64,000 bases of DNA, from contig SJOL01006478.1 of assembly GCA_004794785.1 (NCBI GenBank), forward strand, positions 863,505-927,504, read 5' to 3'. The stretch is from Opisthorchis felineus (taxonomy: Eukaryota; Platyhelminthes; Trematoda; Opisthorchiida; Opisthorchiidae). The first letter of the stretch is position 1. Each line of letters begins with the position of its first letter. Positions 37,091 to 50,093 of the stretch are shown piece after piece. The position numbers and the translations under genes were made by a program. The notes beneath the pieces were generated by a model. That model had not been told where the DNA came from, did not search any database, and saw only the letters and a list, made by a program, of their open reading frames with translations.

Positions 37091-37780
37091 CTGAAATAGC
37101 ATTGCTGCTCATAAAACTTCTGTCCATATGGCAATGGCCGGATGGTGTTCGACAGAGACCTATCCGTTAGATTTGTTCTTGCACACCTGATGTGTCTCAG
37201 CAAAAATGAAAGTGGCCGATTCTCGTGGCATTTGACCAATGTTTACGTTAGAATACTGTGACATTCCTTTTATACGACCAGCTGTAGCGAGAGGCACTGT
37301 GGCAATTATGAAGTGCTTTCAAAGTTATCAACAATTTGAACTGGATTACTCTCTAAAACTTGACCTTCTGCATTTAGGGTGCACAACATTGCGTTGCAAA
37401 GGAACACACTCCACAATCCCGTTAATGCATGCCTTTGAATTAGGAATAGTTAAACACGGTAGGCCCATCGTGACAAAAACGTAGTTACGATAAATATCCG
37501 TGCCTAAGTTATGTCGATAGTTTAACTGACCACTTGCCTGACAAGCAGCTTTTCATTGTGACAACAGCGAACACATGAAATTGCTTTCCACATGCTAGAA
37601 TGTTAGTGTCAGTTGAGAAGGCGAATTATACAGGCTTTAAAGTTCCCACTGTGGTGCATTGCTAATAGTTGGCTCATTCTGTCAGTCCTGCTTGAAAAGA
37701 CCATCATTCTGCCCAATCAAAGACAGAACGACGCAACTACTATACTATTTCAGCCACATCAGCAGCACAGCTGCTACTAT
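37091..37780. other. No gene seen
   Basis: No supported feature up to the solo LTR. Confidence 0.35.
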
Positions 37781-38091
37781 TGTTAGGAGGGAAGCCCTTC
37801 GCTGCGGGGTTGTTTACTAGAAAAACGCCAACCAAACAGTTACAGACTATCGGACAGGAAAGTTAAACTATCATTTGCACGTTGTTTTTTAGAAACTGAA
37901 TATCCGTCTTCTTCTTGAACGCGTCTTCTTGAACTCTCTTGGATATTCATTGACTATCGCACAATTGCAAGCAAAAACTGCAAAGTAGTTCCACAAATTC
38001 CGTAATAAATCCCACCTTCCATTAGATCAAGGCGAAGCTACGAGAACACACATGCTACTCGCATGCGTCATCAGTAGTACCCGCCGTTACA
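37781..38091 (-). mobile_element. Solo LTR of the Gypsy family
   Basis: On the minus strand this reads TGTAACGG to CCTAACA, 311 bp, collinear with the LTRs at 5810-6120 and 9097-9405. No PBS, pol or second LTR is adjacent. Flanking tetramers CTAT (37777-37780) and CTAG (38092-38095) match at three of four positions, consistent with an aged target duplication. It resembles the 5' LTR at 5810 more than the 3' LTR. LTR-LTR recombination is the usual origin of such copies. Confidence 0.9.
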
Positions 38092-40620
38092 CTAGTGTGC
38101 TCGGCATATGTTTCGTCTCACCGTTTATCAAGTCAAACAAAAGCCACAACGATCAACTGGCACAGAATAGCGCTTGCCCCTGTGAAGAATATGCTGTCTT
38201 AGGTGCAGGGCTTACCAGCTGACTTCCAAATGTTTCGTCGCCATACAAGAAGTTACGCCAGAAACGCCCACTGAAAAGAGTTCTTCGTGTGGTGACGAAA
38301 TGTGTTTGAGTCTGTAGCCGAGCTTGACAAATATATCAGTTGTCACCTGATCAGCGAAAAACTGACTTACCAACCACCTCAATCTATTGTTTTTCAGCCT
38401 CAATTCTAGTGTACTTAAATCCTGCTACAGCTTTTCCACTCAATTGAGTAAGCTCCATTTATTTGTACCCTTGGAATGGACAATAGTCACCCGAATCTGA
38501 GGATAAATTACCCTCGACGTTCAACACGCTCAAAACTTTTGATATGATCTTCCAACCGGAGATTTCCTAAAATAATCCCAATACTGGTCTTCCCATTTAA
38601 GTTATGCTCAATTAGTGGAGAATGTGCACACCATGGGTTGACTGATTGTTGACACCGTTGAATGCATCATACGTCGGATATCCTATGCTACTGAAACTAA
38701 GCATATTGTGTTAGGTGGAATTCCGCTCTGATAGCGCTTTGTGGGTCGTAGTTAGGTGCTAGTATGGCCAAAAAGTCTATCAACCCAGGCGACTGGCCAA
38801 AATGTCAGGCTGCTTGCCGGTCCATCATCAAGGCGGACTCAGATTGACCAAAAGTCAGGACCCAACAGCCAATCAGGATCCGAATGTCGGTTGTCAGTGT
38901 CGCGTCTAGAAGGCGTCGGAATTTCGAGAATATTCCTGTCAGATACATTCTATATATGATTTCAAATATTTTGAAAACTTACGACGCTCCCTTGCACAGG
39001 GAAAACTACGACATTATTCTGTTCTTGGAACGTGTGAGGATAGGAAAGCAGGTTTTTTTCTAGTTAGCAGATGCTTCAGTATGGTCGTTCGAGCAAGAAT
39101 CATTCGAATGTCCTCAGGTATTTACAGAGAGCAGACTAGCCAACTTTTAATAGCTTTCGCACTTGTTGACTAAATGACGTTTTGACAGGGGGGTAAAATT
39201 GACCTCTTCCTGCTCTGTGAGAAATTACTGACTAAAACATACGACATATAAAAATATCATCTATTGATGGCTTTATTAATACAGTGGAGACAAGCGGTAA
39301 TCCAGGACTGACTGGAAAACTGTGTCAAGAACTAGAGACTAACAGTCGCGTCACTTTGGGATATTATAGACATCTCGAGCCTACTGGGACGCATATTTCT
39401 CGTTTATGCGGTCTTCTTCTATATGCGTAAAAAGGTGACCCGTTGAGCTCATTATATTAGACTTATCACACTGTGAAAAAGGTTTATGCAGTCTGTTAGA
39501 TCTACTCCGAGCTGCTGTAGTCAGGTATATAATATATGGTTCTTTATATTTTGATGATATTAGTAAAGATACACCTGCTATCCCTAGAAACGTCTTTCCT
39601 GCCAATACTATGCAATACGTGCAATATGGTTAGAAATACAATAGTAACTGATTTTCCTTTTTCCAAAAACATCTATTTCACAGAAGAACGGATGGTGTGG
39701 CGATTTGTTGTCTGTGGATTTGTTCATATTCAAACATGAGAAGTCAATACTGGCGAACGCACGAATATCTCTCAAATACTGTGTTACTGAGCGTTGCTTG
39801 GTTTTGTTTTGGATGCTTTTACAGGTGGATTTTTATTATGTGCCTCACTTATAAATTTAAACAAGACAATCAGGTGCCATTGACGCATTCCGGCTGAAAC
39901 GCAAAACGGGTCGGAAAAAATTATTGTCTCGTTGGCTGGCATGTATACGCTTTTAAGCATCTTTGTTCCCGGAAAGACCAAAGGAAACTTTTAACTCCCC
40001 GTATGTTGGAGCAGTGAAAATGTTTTGGGTGAACATTTCAACTGAGGAATTACACCTTCCAAGTGATATGTTTGGACGAAATGCCCCCCCACCCTCAGTC
40101 ATTTTTGTTGAAGCCCTCCAAGGCGTAATCTTCGAAATAAATAATGCGGTTACAACACACAATTTATTCTAACCACTCAGTGTTTATTCCTGATGAGTAC
40201 TAATGTTTCGATGCGAGATAACGAAAAGAATGTGCCAGAGCACTTGTGCAGTTGAAGCAGATTTATCATATTTGAGGACGGGGAAACTGCCAAAGTAGAC
40301 TTGTGATCATATGTCATTTGTTTGTTGTTTGATTACCACAAAGGAAAGGTCGCAACTAAAAGAGTTGCTTTTGTCCCATATTCCTGGCACTGGGCACAAA
40401 AAGTAGAGTTTCACCTGCCTATATGCGAAATGGACGTCTTGATGTTGGTTTGTATAGGAACTAACATTGTTTCCTTCGCGGAGTGGCCAAACGTCTTGTA
40501 CAGAAGTGTGTTTTTCAGATATGATGTGTCAGGTGGCCCGATATTACTTATCAGCCTCACGCGATGCACGATATTTGAACAGGTTTCATCGGTCTTAACC
40601 ACTGACCGGAAAGTTGATTG
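38092..40620. other. No gene seen
   Basis: Several frames of 60-70 codons with no support. Confidence 0.3.
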
Positions 40621-40625
40621 TTTTT

Positions 40626-40685
40626 GTTCGCTTTATGTACTATGTATGTAGTAGTATGTAGTAGTATGTATGTTCGCTTTATGTC
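40626..40685. repeat. Small tandem repeat between direct repeats
   Basis: GTAGTAGTAT units are bracketed by two copies of TTCGCTTTATGT (about 40628 and 40674). This looks like local replication slippage. Confidence 0.6.
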
Positions 40686-40721
40686 GGTAGAGCTGCTACC
40701 TCTGGAAGGTACCTGCTTGAC

Positions 40722-40870
40722 ATGCGATATCGAGAAATCTCAGTGGTTAAGGCGCAAACTCACAAAGTTCCGTGATTTGAACCCAACAACGGCATCTCGA
40801 CTGCTGCTGTCTAGGCTTGGATAAACTGGTGGTACCTCATTGTAGAACCTAGCCGATGAAAAGGCGTTAC
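40722..40870 (+). repeat. Decayed tRNA-derived SINE copy
   Basis: CAGTGGTTAAGGCGCAAA (A-box region) and TGATTTGAACCC (B-box region, 40773-40784) precede GTCTAGGCTTGGATAAACTGG, which matches the body of the 24241-24440 SINE. Confidence 0.55.
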
Positions 40871-41631
40871 AACAGAACAACTTAATTTTATTACCTGCTT
40901 GATATCGCCATCGTTGGGATAACAACAACTATAATTACATGCCCAATGGAATGCCTTTAGATTGCCCACAACCGTCTTGACGATGTGTTAATTAGCGAAC
41001 CCGCTGACAATTGCGTGATGCCGCATTGGAGATGTCATATGCTCAAACTTGGAGGCTTTGATAAATGAGGACGGTACTCCGAAACAAATGACTGGTTCCG
41101 GTCGCAGCTGTAATGCCAGCATACTTTGGCCTGATAATGGGTTGCAACAGATCTATGAATTTTCGTCTACCGACCTTTTGGTCTACACAGACTGCCGAGC
41201 GCTTTCACACAGCCACATTGTCTACTCAGAGCATGTGGCTCTCGTACTATGTGCAGCTGTCAGGTGGTTTCGCCACTGTTGACCAGCAAATCCGATTAGA
41301 ATGCCAGCCATTCTGAACGGATATGGGAAACGACACCTTTATTTGAATGAAATTGTGGCGGCGCGACAGACGGGTTTGCTGCGAATCTGTCTAACTAGTA
41401 CTCTTCACAATTACGGACGTCAGTTTTGGACGCTATGTATGTCCTAATTAAAATGTGAACGAAAAATGCGGTTGACTAGAAAACTGGTAACATAACCCCT
41501 TAATCCATAAGATCGATAGGACGCTGCTAGCCCAGGGGTAAATGTGTGATATACACTTTAATTAAGTAAAATTCCTGGGCTTTCTGCTCAGCTTCTTTAT
41601 TTTATTGAAGATAGGAAAATTTAAAACTCAC
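40871..41631. other. No gene seen
   Basis: Open frames of 77 and 67 codons at 41049-41316 overlap in different frames and have no support. Confidence 0.3.
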
Positions 41632-41872
41632 CTTGTACATCGACAGCGGGTTCATCAGCCAACTCGCCGTTCGTTGTCGTATGAATGATTGAATTCATGA
41701 TTTTGGAGAGCTTTTGATAACATGATTCGTGAAAAGTTATGCCTCCCAGGCCTGCATAGTCAAAACTTATGCGTGCAATCAAACTGGGTATTTCGGTCAG
41801 CCCATTGAGGCGTATGCATCCTTGAAAATGCCAAGAATACCAAAATCCCTCTTGAATAAAGCGCGATTTTAC
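41632..41872 (-). CDS. Candidate 80-codon exon, unknown protein
   Basis: Acceptor TTTTCTTTACAG and donor GTGAGT enclose 241 bases open only in one frame; the other two stop early. The peptide begins VKSRFIQEGFWYSWHFQG, includes a segment with RLNGLTEIPSLIARISFDY and GLGGITFHESC, and ends in a hydrophilic tail. The strong signals and long single open frame make this the best internal exon in the window. Two cysteines and aromatic residues suggest a folded domain, but I recognise no family. Confidence 0.5.
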
Positions 41873-42155
41873 CTGTAAAGAAAATGTAGTGTAATAGCAA
41901 GGAATTTATTTACCGCACCAAGGTTCGTGATGCACATTTTCACGGAGATCACTACCCAGTGATATTTATCGTAATTAAAAGAAAAACGGTTACAAGATTT
42001 CCGTAGAATAATTCACTACGATGGGCCGTCTCCTTAGTGGTGCATATCAGAAGTGTTGCTACTGTACTGATGTGCACCTGTTTGAGGTATTATATAATGT
42101 CACACATGTGGAACGAATTTGAAAAATAGGATGCCGCGGCATGTGCTGACTGTAC
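41873..42155. other. Probable intron
   Basis: Between two minus-strand exon candidates. Confidence 0.3.
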
Positions 42156-42291
42156 TTTTCAGACTTTGCGTTCTTCAATGAATCAATCATTCTTCTCACA
42201 ATTTTACTTTCTAGACCGTCTAGAAAAAACACTGGATAATGGGGCCTGTACTTGAATAAATCAAAATCCTCCTTATTCAAATCAGGAACAG
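42156..42291 (-). CDS. Candidate exon, charged peptide
   Basis: After GCAAACAG the minus-strand frame encodes a hydrophilic peptide beginning VPDLNKEDFDLFKYRPHYP and continuing with FFLDGLESKIVRRMIDSLKNAK. The peptide looks natural. The acceptor is short on pyrimidines and the donor (GTACAG) is weak; the frame continues to 42059. Phase does not fit the neighbouring candidates. Confidence 0.3.
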
Positions 42292-43075
42292 CTGTTTGCT
42301 TGAACGAAAGAACACCTTGCGTCCCAAGAACGGGATATTACATATACATTGGTGTATCTAAACTGTTCAACAGTTGAAAATTCAGGCACTCAAATTACGA
42401 AACCAAATGGCGCATGTGTTTCAAGGCACGATAGAAGGTTGTCCACTTGACTTCACATAGCACAGGTATTTCCAAAGTTCGGTGTGGGGTTTGGATCACC
42501 TGAATTAGTAACTGCTGCGTGGTCAGGACAGAACGTGACAATGATGTGCCAACAATGACTTCCTGGAGAAAACAAGGGAATGCATCAATCGAGCATTCGT
42601 TTACTCAATGCTTACCTCAACCCAAACCGACCAGAGTGAGTGGTGAAAACCTAGATAAGTCTTCAGCCGCCACAAAAAGAATTCCATTATACCATGAAAA
42701 AACTTCAGAAAACAACCGTACGCCACAAAAAGTTTGTTGGCCAAGTGCTAATCGGCTGAAACACACATCGTATTCTGATACATGGAGCCGATAACCTGTT
42801 GGAATGCTCTGTATGAAGCAATGCAACTATGTTTTTTGAAGAAAGCTGGAATAGATTCTGTGAAGTTTATAAGTAGATAACATGGCCACAGTAAAGGGTG
42901 AACGTTTGAAAGCTAATTTATGAGCGGGACAATAACCGAAGTTTATTCATGTTAATTGACAAGGCTTGTCTGGCAGGATTTTATACTTGGTCATACGGGT
43001 GATCGGTCACAGGTCCAATGCACTGAGTAACTCGCATATTCCACCTTTGAGGAGTAGTTTGAAAATCAGACTCAC
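42292..43075. other. No gene seen
   Basis: Open frames overlap on both strands at 42519-42826 without support. Confidence 0.3.
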
Positions 43076-43173
43076 CATGTCACAGAAACTCTCACTGGTG
43101 CTCGAACCTTGTCCCACTGTTGGTTGAAGTTCCTGCGCACCGTGATGTTTTGATCGTTCGTAGATGAGAAAAT
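43076..43173 (-). CDS. Candidate exon, unknown protein
   Basis: Acceptor CAACATCTTTCAG and donor GTGAGT are good. Two frames are open: one starts IFSSTNDQNITVRRNFNQQW, with an N-glycosylation site; the other is rich in serine, glutamine and glycine. The first looks more like a folded domain. No family is assigned. Confidence 0.35.
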
Positions 43174-46100
43174 CTGAAAGATGTTGCGGCGTGAGTAACA
43201 TTAAAATGCACTTCAAGTAATATGCAAAACGAGTCCATGGCCTCACTCTTTCTTCAAAAGTGCAGCGCGTCACAACAGGCATCGTTTCATTATCATCTTA
43301 CACTCCATTATCTGGGAAGGTTGGCCTGCCCTCTGAGCTTGGCCGTTGGATTGCAAATGACCTATCAGCACATCTTCAGTGCACTGGCGATTAGAGCCCG
43401 ATTGGTGATGAGACGTGTGCAATCCACCTGCCAAGCTCAGAGAAAAGACGAACAACCAAGCATGGCAAGCGACCCACATATATTCCGCAGCACCTAGTAA
43501 GAACATCACGGTGATAATTTTGATCCCAAGGGTTTCTATCTGTTTCTATCCTACTTAAAGTTTTCAGTTCCATTGCGTTGCATATGTCGATGTTCACCAT
43601 TCATGAAATTCAGGGAGTTCCTCCATAGATCAGGACACAGTGAAACGTTCGTAAATTTGTTTTAAAAAATTAGATGTTTGAGGGCTGAAAACCAGGTGCA
43701 TCACTCAACAATTTTATTCGAGTTTTCTTATCTTGTGGCTCTCATTAGAATCCTTGTAACCTGTGCTAATGAACTAGGTTGGTCATGCTTGGCTCACATG
43801 AACAGCTGTTGAGAAAATGGAAGTCTGAATCCTTCGTTCACAACTTCGACATGAGCTAAAAGATGTCTCATTACATTTCATCAGTTCTAGAATATTTGTA
43901 GATGCCAAGCTGATGACAGATACGTTTCAGTAATGGAGTATGTGCGTACACTTCTGACGGATATTTTACAGTATTCACCGTAATTAAGCAGCCAAGGATT
44001 TAGCCTGCCAAGGCCCAACATGATCAAAAACATATTTTTTATCCGAATACATGCCACCCAACATAATTTGTGGTCGTATAAACTGCACGTTTAAACTGGT
44101 ATTTGGGATTCGCTAGTACTATGCTTAGCGAACAAACCACAAGTTATCCGACCTTTAGCAAATGATTCAGTAATGATCACCATATGGACAGCACTAGATC
44201 AGTAGCTATTGTATTTTAGGTTTCTACCAAATAGCTGCATGTCACATGAATGTTTGAGTGTGACGAGAAGCCAAAAACACATGACACCGAACAAACATAC
44301 CAGTCAATATTACCGGGGATTGCAACTATACTTTTTGGGATCGTACGAAATTCCACTAAGAGAGGCTTACGGGCAGCGCTTTCACTAACTTAACATTTTT
44401 AGGCAATCTTATGACAATAGCGTCGCACAAACACCAAAGCGGACCACGGCTGGAAGACACTAAGACATCAACCGACAATCGGTTAAGAATCGACGGATAT
44501 CTTTCATCTTTTGTTGCTGCTCACTCTCACTATTCTTGGTCGCGATTTTGGCAGATGAAACGATCCAGTATTTTTCGCAGCATATTATCCTCTCATTCAG
44601 AAACAATAAGCGAGGTTGTTTCTTTCAAATATTTTTCAACCGAACTTGTGGGCCCAAATAGAGTAAAACCGTGAATACGTATTTACTACTACCATAAAAT
44701 TGTACACAGATGTAAAAAACATCTCACGCAATACTGCAAAGTTCAAACCGACTTTAACATTTTCGTGGATTCCGACAAACGGTTGATACCATTCAAGTCT
44801 GGGGAATTACACATCTCCGTGCGAACTGTTTTTCCTGTGATTTGCATTTTGATTTCAAGGCAAACTTTCAAACCCAACGGCGTTGATTTATTTCTTAATA
44901 TTATGTTGAATCCAGTTGATGCCCACTTTCAGCACCTATCCTCCAATGTACGGTTTTACTGAATTACCACTATACTACTAGTAGATAAACGAAACTCCTG
45001 AAACATCACTTTCCATGAAAACGTGGCACTAATAGCAGTCCTTGATTTGCATTTGAGAAGCTCACTGCATATCACAAAACACTATAACTGCCTAATCATT
45101 CCAAGCTGGTTTATCTCTCGAATTTCCTTACTTGTCTTTTGCTCTGGTGGTATCGGCCCGTATATTTTGGTTAAATCAGGCCCCCAAGGAAGTGAAAGAT
45201 ATCTTTACAACACGACAGTACCGTCGACAAATAGGAATTTTAAACATATCACACAAAAACACACCAATCCTCACTGCGATATCTACAACGAAATTTGGTT
45301 CCCCAGTATTTATTGCGTGATCCTAGAAAAACAAGCTATCACAAACATAAAACACGTTTTGTCACATTTTTCTTTAGAATGTTGTATTAGTGTTAACGTC
45401 ATCTCTCAGCAGTAAAAAACGCGGATATGTTGCGAAGCGCACACAACCACATCTTCCAAGGAGTGCTTTACTTCATCCGAGCTGGATAGCTGATAAAGAC
45501 TAAATGCCAAGAATTACTGGATCACCCAATGATCAGTGGAGTCGAATTCTTAGTTCTTAATGTTTAAGCCAGACTGACCTACTTATGGCACTTCTACAAC
45601 ATGATACTACTTAAGTTGCCAACTAGTTTCTCGAACGATGATTACTTCACGTAATCCAAATCCAGCCTAGTGGACTCCCAACGATGTGTAATATTTCAAG
45701 TCTGTGGTTGCACTTTTGGACGCAGAGATCTGCGTAGAATAAGCTGATTGGAACTCAGAAAATCTCGCAGACAAATGATTTCAACTTGTCACAAATGGCA
45801 CATAATAATTATCACCTAAAGTACGTGGTGTGACGCTATCATACATCGTCCAAATTTGAGGTATTATACATAGTTGAACGTACTCAACTGATCTCCCGGG
45901 GCGCAAACTAAATGAATAATAACGAAACGGAGATTAAACAAAACTAAGGAGTTAATCTGATGGGTTTCAAAGTTTGCAATATCACTGTGTGTAGTCAGAA
46001 TGTGTGCAAACAACACAAAGGGACTCTGCTTGTCGAATGGTTCGGTTCACTAAAGTGAACTTGTCGAAAATTTTATCTGGTCCCGCTCATCATCTGTCCT

Positions 46101-46644
46101 TTTCCACCCAGACAGTAACTTGGACGCGTATGGCAATGAGTTAACATGTGACCCAAAAGTGTTGTTTTAATGACGGGTTAAAATTTCTTGGTTTGTTGCC
46201 GATATACCTATGGCTGAGGGAGAACCGGCCCAATAGATTCTGTTTAGCATACCTAAAGTTATATTCTTCAATGCTAAAACAAAACACGGTGAATAATTCG
46301 GTTGGCTGAGAGAGAGAAAAAGGCACCTACCGTCGTAATAACCAGGCGGATGAGAATCTGGTAGTTCGGAAACAAAGTGTACGCGAAATGGCAGTAGAAA
46401 CCATCTGGAATTCCATCTCAATTTGTGATACATGTTACTTGAAAAGTTAAATGATCAATGGACTTGATCCAAATAAAATTGAAACTAATCTTGGCGTCTT
46501 TCACACATAAAAACTTTCACAGACAATGCTGTGATACTTTTGGACAGGAGGCAATACCTTACCTTTAGACGTAAGGGCTTCCATCATTCTATCTGGAATA
46601 AGAACAGATTATCGCTTTTGTCATTCATGTTGGATTAACTATCT
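43174..46644. other. No supported gene
   Basis: Includes plus-strand open frames at 44411-44674 and 45023-45415 (87 and 130 codons) with no domain or splice support, and a minus-strand frame at 46320-46433 ending at a donor GTAGGT whose acceptor is unclear. Confidence 0.3.
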
Positions 46645-46839
46645 TTAATCTAGATTTTGTCCCGTAAGTAAAGTTAATCTATGCCGATAAGTCGAAGAGC
46701 CCAGCACATCTGTTTCATCCATTTTGGAATCATCAGCAGTGCGTATCTGAGGAATTTCCAGTGGGAGGCGAACCTGTGAACAGCTGGCAGCAAGTGAATA
46801 ATAGGCCGTCTGGCTAGGAGCAATGAGATTGGCTCGCAC
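46645..46839 (-). CDS. Weak exon candidate
   Basis: A natural-looking peptide follows acceptor CTGTTCACAG: RLPLEIPQIRTADDSKMDE and then a serine-rich end. No good donor is visible, so boundaries are open. Confidence 0.2.
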   Translation of the reverse strand: MRANLIAPSQTAYYSLAASCSQVRLPLEIPQIRTADDSKMDETDVLGSSTYRHRLTLLTGQNLD

Positions 46840-46841
46840 TT

Positions 46842-46882
46842 AGATGAGTTAGATGAATTAAATGAATTATTGAATGATGAGT
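46842..46882. repeat. Degenerate GATGAATTA tandem repeat
   Basis: Four to five imperfect copies of a 9-11 base unit (AGATGAGTT, AGATGAATTA, AATGAATTA). Confidence 0.6.
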
Positions 46883-49350
46883 TACCTTTTTCGAATAGAG
46901 TTTCTACAATCGCGCCTGAAATGAAAAGTTAGAAGATGCACTAGGGATTTCACGGGAAAAACAGATGCCTTTGAACAGATTAGTGGTTGTCATATCCAGT
47001 GTTTTGTTTTACATACCTATGCACACCCTTGGAGGTTAATAGGATAATAAGAGTTGAATGCCAAAAATTGCCTTAAACCCCGGTACAAGTGCTGGCCTTC
47101 GAGAGAAGTGGATTTTAGTGATCTATTTCTCTACCCATGTGTGACACCACGCGATGATATGAGAGTATAAGTTGTTATACACAGAGATGTAAAATGGTTG
47201 TCCGTCACTGGACCGTCACCTGCACATATGAACTAACACGAGCTAACTAAAAACGCGTCTCTCTGTCAACCTGCATATACGCTTGTAAAATTTTGAACTT
47301 ACTTTCCGGTATGATCAGCAAAACACCACAAACCTTGTTTGTAAATTTCAGTTGGATATCTGAACAGAGGAGGGACAAAGTGAACAATTATGTAAACGAC
47401 ATATCCTTTGAATACTAATGCGGAACTAAAAGAGGTTGAAATGATACTATCTGACACCATTTTGCCATACAAACAACATTCATAGAATTGGAATATCGAA
47501 AGAGTTAATGTGAAACTGACTATCCACAGGTTGGTGGGTAGTTGTAATGCTATGGTTCAAGCAATTTCAAAGTACAATACCTAGTTCCCAAAAGTCACTT
47601 TTTAAACTAGGATCGAACTAGATGTTGTTTGAGGAGATAAAGCAAACAAGTCCCATCATCAAGACTAAAATGTTGGAATGTGACCGCTCATGAAAACGAC
47701 GCATTATTCCCACTGCGTTTTCGTCCTCTGCCATTCAGAGCAAAACAGTAGACCGGACCGTTGGTGGTGACATTTAAACCAAGGAGATTGGTTTATAAAC
47801 GGCGCCGTTCAACTTCTCGAAATAAAGGAACTCAAATCCGTCAGATAACTAGCACAGTTTCAAACACAATGGCCCATGTTTTGTGAAGATTCATTGCTTA
47901 TCACTGAATGTCTGAGACGATTTCATATATTCTTGGTAAAGAACCACCAAACCAACAAATGTTCTTGCATATAAAGCACAGCAACCGCATTGTTGGGTAA
48001 AACAGCACGCTTCGTCCCAAACCCTCACTAATGATAAAACTACGGAATAAGAAAGACAGGACTATTCGCAACAGCGAAGTCTCAAAATAGCCCATGTCAT
48101 TCTACTAAAACAAGGATATTCATGACAATTAGCTACCGGTTAGTTCAGTGTGAGAGTCTGGACTAGGTGAGCATATTCAGCTGCAGAGATTTATTCCGGA
48201 TTGTCACATCGTCAGTCATGTGGTCAGTATCTGCCAGCATTACCGAAACCAGAGCGTTAAAAGTTCAAATGAAAGCGACGCGGTTGTCACCGTTATCTTA
48301 TGGTACTTCCTGCACACCAGTGCAAGTGAAATTGAGGGACAACCGTGGAAGAACATGGCGTGTTCAAACATGGATGTGTAAACAGATATCAGATTTGGAA
48401 GTATAAGATCGCCTAGGATCTTAAATTATATTCAGCCCTGGTCTATCGTGACAACCACACAACATATCTCCTCATCGGAGCACTTGACCAAATCACGAGA
48501 GCTACAAGTTCCATGCGGTTTATACGAAACAAAATCTCTCGAACAACACAACACCGTTTACCTCCTGGTATATTTTATGAATACACGACTGTCTTAGCTT
48601 CGCTTAGACCGTAGTGGAGTAATCTGTCAGGAAGTTTGACAAAAGTACAGGAACCATGATCTGAGGAATTCGATTTTTGGATCCTGGCACAAAAGTACAA
48701 GATTACTGCCCCAACTCTCTGCAGAAAGCGAGTGCATTGCGTTCGACTGGTGTAACTAACGTGATTAAACGTTTCAGTTATTGAAGACGTTTTCAGAAGG
48801 TCGCATCTTCATGCAATGGCAACCGTAGTGAGTCCTTGACGTAGATTATGATTTACGAAAAACGCGTAAGTCTAATGAGCAAGCGAAGTGCATCATGCAC
48901 CGTTGTGTTCCTTCACCATCGAACACAAGCCTATGCCTTGAACTTGTGTGAAAGGTTGGACAGTCATACTTTTAGAGGTTCTGCTAGTTCCGCATGTTAG
49001 GCTGATGCTCGTTTTGAATGTGAGTGCTTCTGGGCATATTACCTAAATTAACTTCCACATTGCGTCAAGCAAGCGGCAGAGGCCTGTAACAGTTGGTGAA
49101 CAATGTGCTCCCTCATTGCATATTCGATCCATGGTTCATAATAGCAGGTAGTACAATGAACGTATAGCGAATACGGAAAAGTACCCATTTGTGAAGTAGA
49201 AGACCATCGATAGCGGAAGCAACTTATACGGATTTATATGTTTGCTATTGTTGCAATGCTCATTGTGGGTCAAAATGAGGGGCGGCGTACAGTAGAAGGA
49301 AGGGTGGAATGTCAACAAAAGAACTAGAATAAAATGCCCGGTTTACTAAC
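46883..49350. other. No gene seen
   Basis: Short unsupported frames only. Confidence 0.3.
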
Positions 49351-49573
49351 CTTTCTTTATCACTTGAATTCTATATTCCTGTGTGCGGTCGCTTTCGTTC
49401 AGTTTATCTTCTAGCATGTCTTTGAGTTTCTCCAGGTCATCCTCTCCAGTTACTTGCTTAATCACTCCAAAGTCGAATGATATATTCCAGTTCACTGGAA
49501 CCGATTCAAAATCATTGGATACCAAGTTCCAAACAGCTTCATCCAATCCCGCCATCTTCAATCTGTTTAGGAT
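49351..49573 (-). CDS. Candidate 74-codon exon, acidic-helical protein
   Basis: Acceptor CGTTTTTTATTTAG and donor GTTAGT enclose an open frame. The peptide begins ILNRLKMAGLDEAVWNLVSN and continues with a central NWNISFDFGV segment and a strongly charged helical tail (DDLEKLKDMLEDKLNES, then EYRIQVIKK). It looks like a cytosolic protein with a coiled-coil-like region. Entry phase matches the exit phase of 50037-50093. The family is not recognised. Confidence 0.5.
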
Positions 49574-50036
49574 CTAAATAAAAAACGGAATGAGGGCTAC
49601 AGAAATCAAGTTTTCACTTCGCAGTTTACTTACACCAAAGTTATCACAACATTCAACAACAATTTACGAAACGCATTCCCTATGTCGGTGACATGTAAAT
49701 CTTAAGAACATAACCCGTATGGAGGAAGTCTGTTATTTCTGTCATTACTAACATTGACCTTCTTTCACCATTGTCTTTCGCTGAGGACTTAATCCGCCTT
49801 CAAATATCTGGTCTGTGCGCTTTAGAAGAAATCGAAGGTCCCCGAATTAACGTGAATCAGTTGCCCTGTCACATCATAGAGGACGCAATAATTCTGGATG
49901 TCAGTGTTTCCTCCTGACCTTATCGGAATTTGCCCCCTATTTCTTTATTCTCCAGGCTTAAGTTAACGAAACTAGATAAAATTGCCATTCCGTCCAGAAA
50001 ATCCCGGAGTATCTAAGCACGAGAACAAACGCTTAC

Positions 50037-50093
50037 CTTCGGTTCAAAAAGAGGTTCTGGTGCACTAACTTTGTAGTTTTCCTCCGGTCTATA
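50037..50093 (-). CDS. Candidate 19-codon exon
   Basis: Acceptor TTCTTCGACATCTCAG and donor GTAAGC enclose exactly 19 codons, YRPEENYKVSAPEPLFEPK. The frame is open and in phase with the next exon at 49573. Small, but both splice sites and phase agree. Confidence 0.45.

Noticed and set aside
40186..40220. CCTGATGAGTACTAATG resembling a hammerhead core
   Set aside because: No GAAA or helix I pairing.
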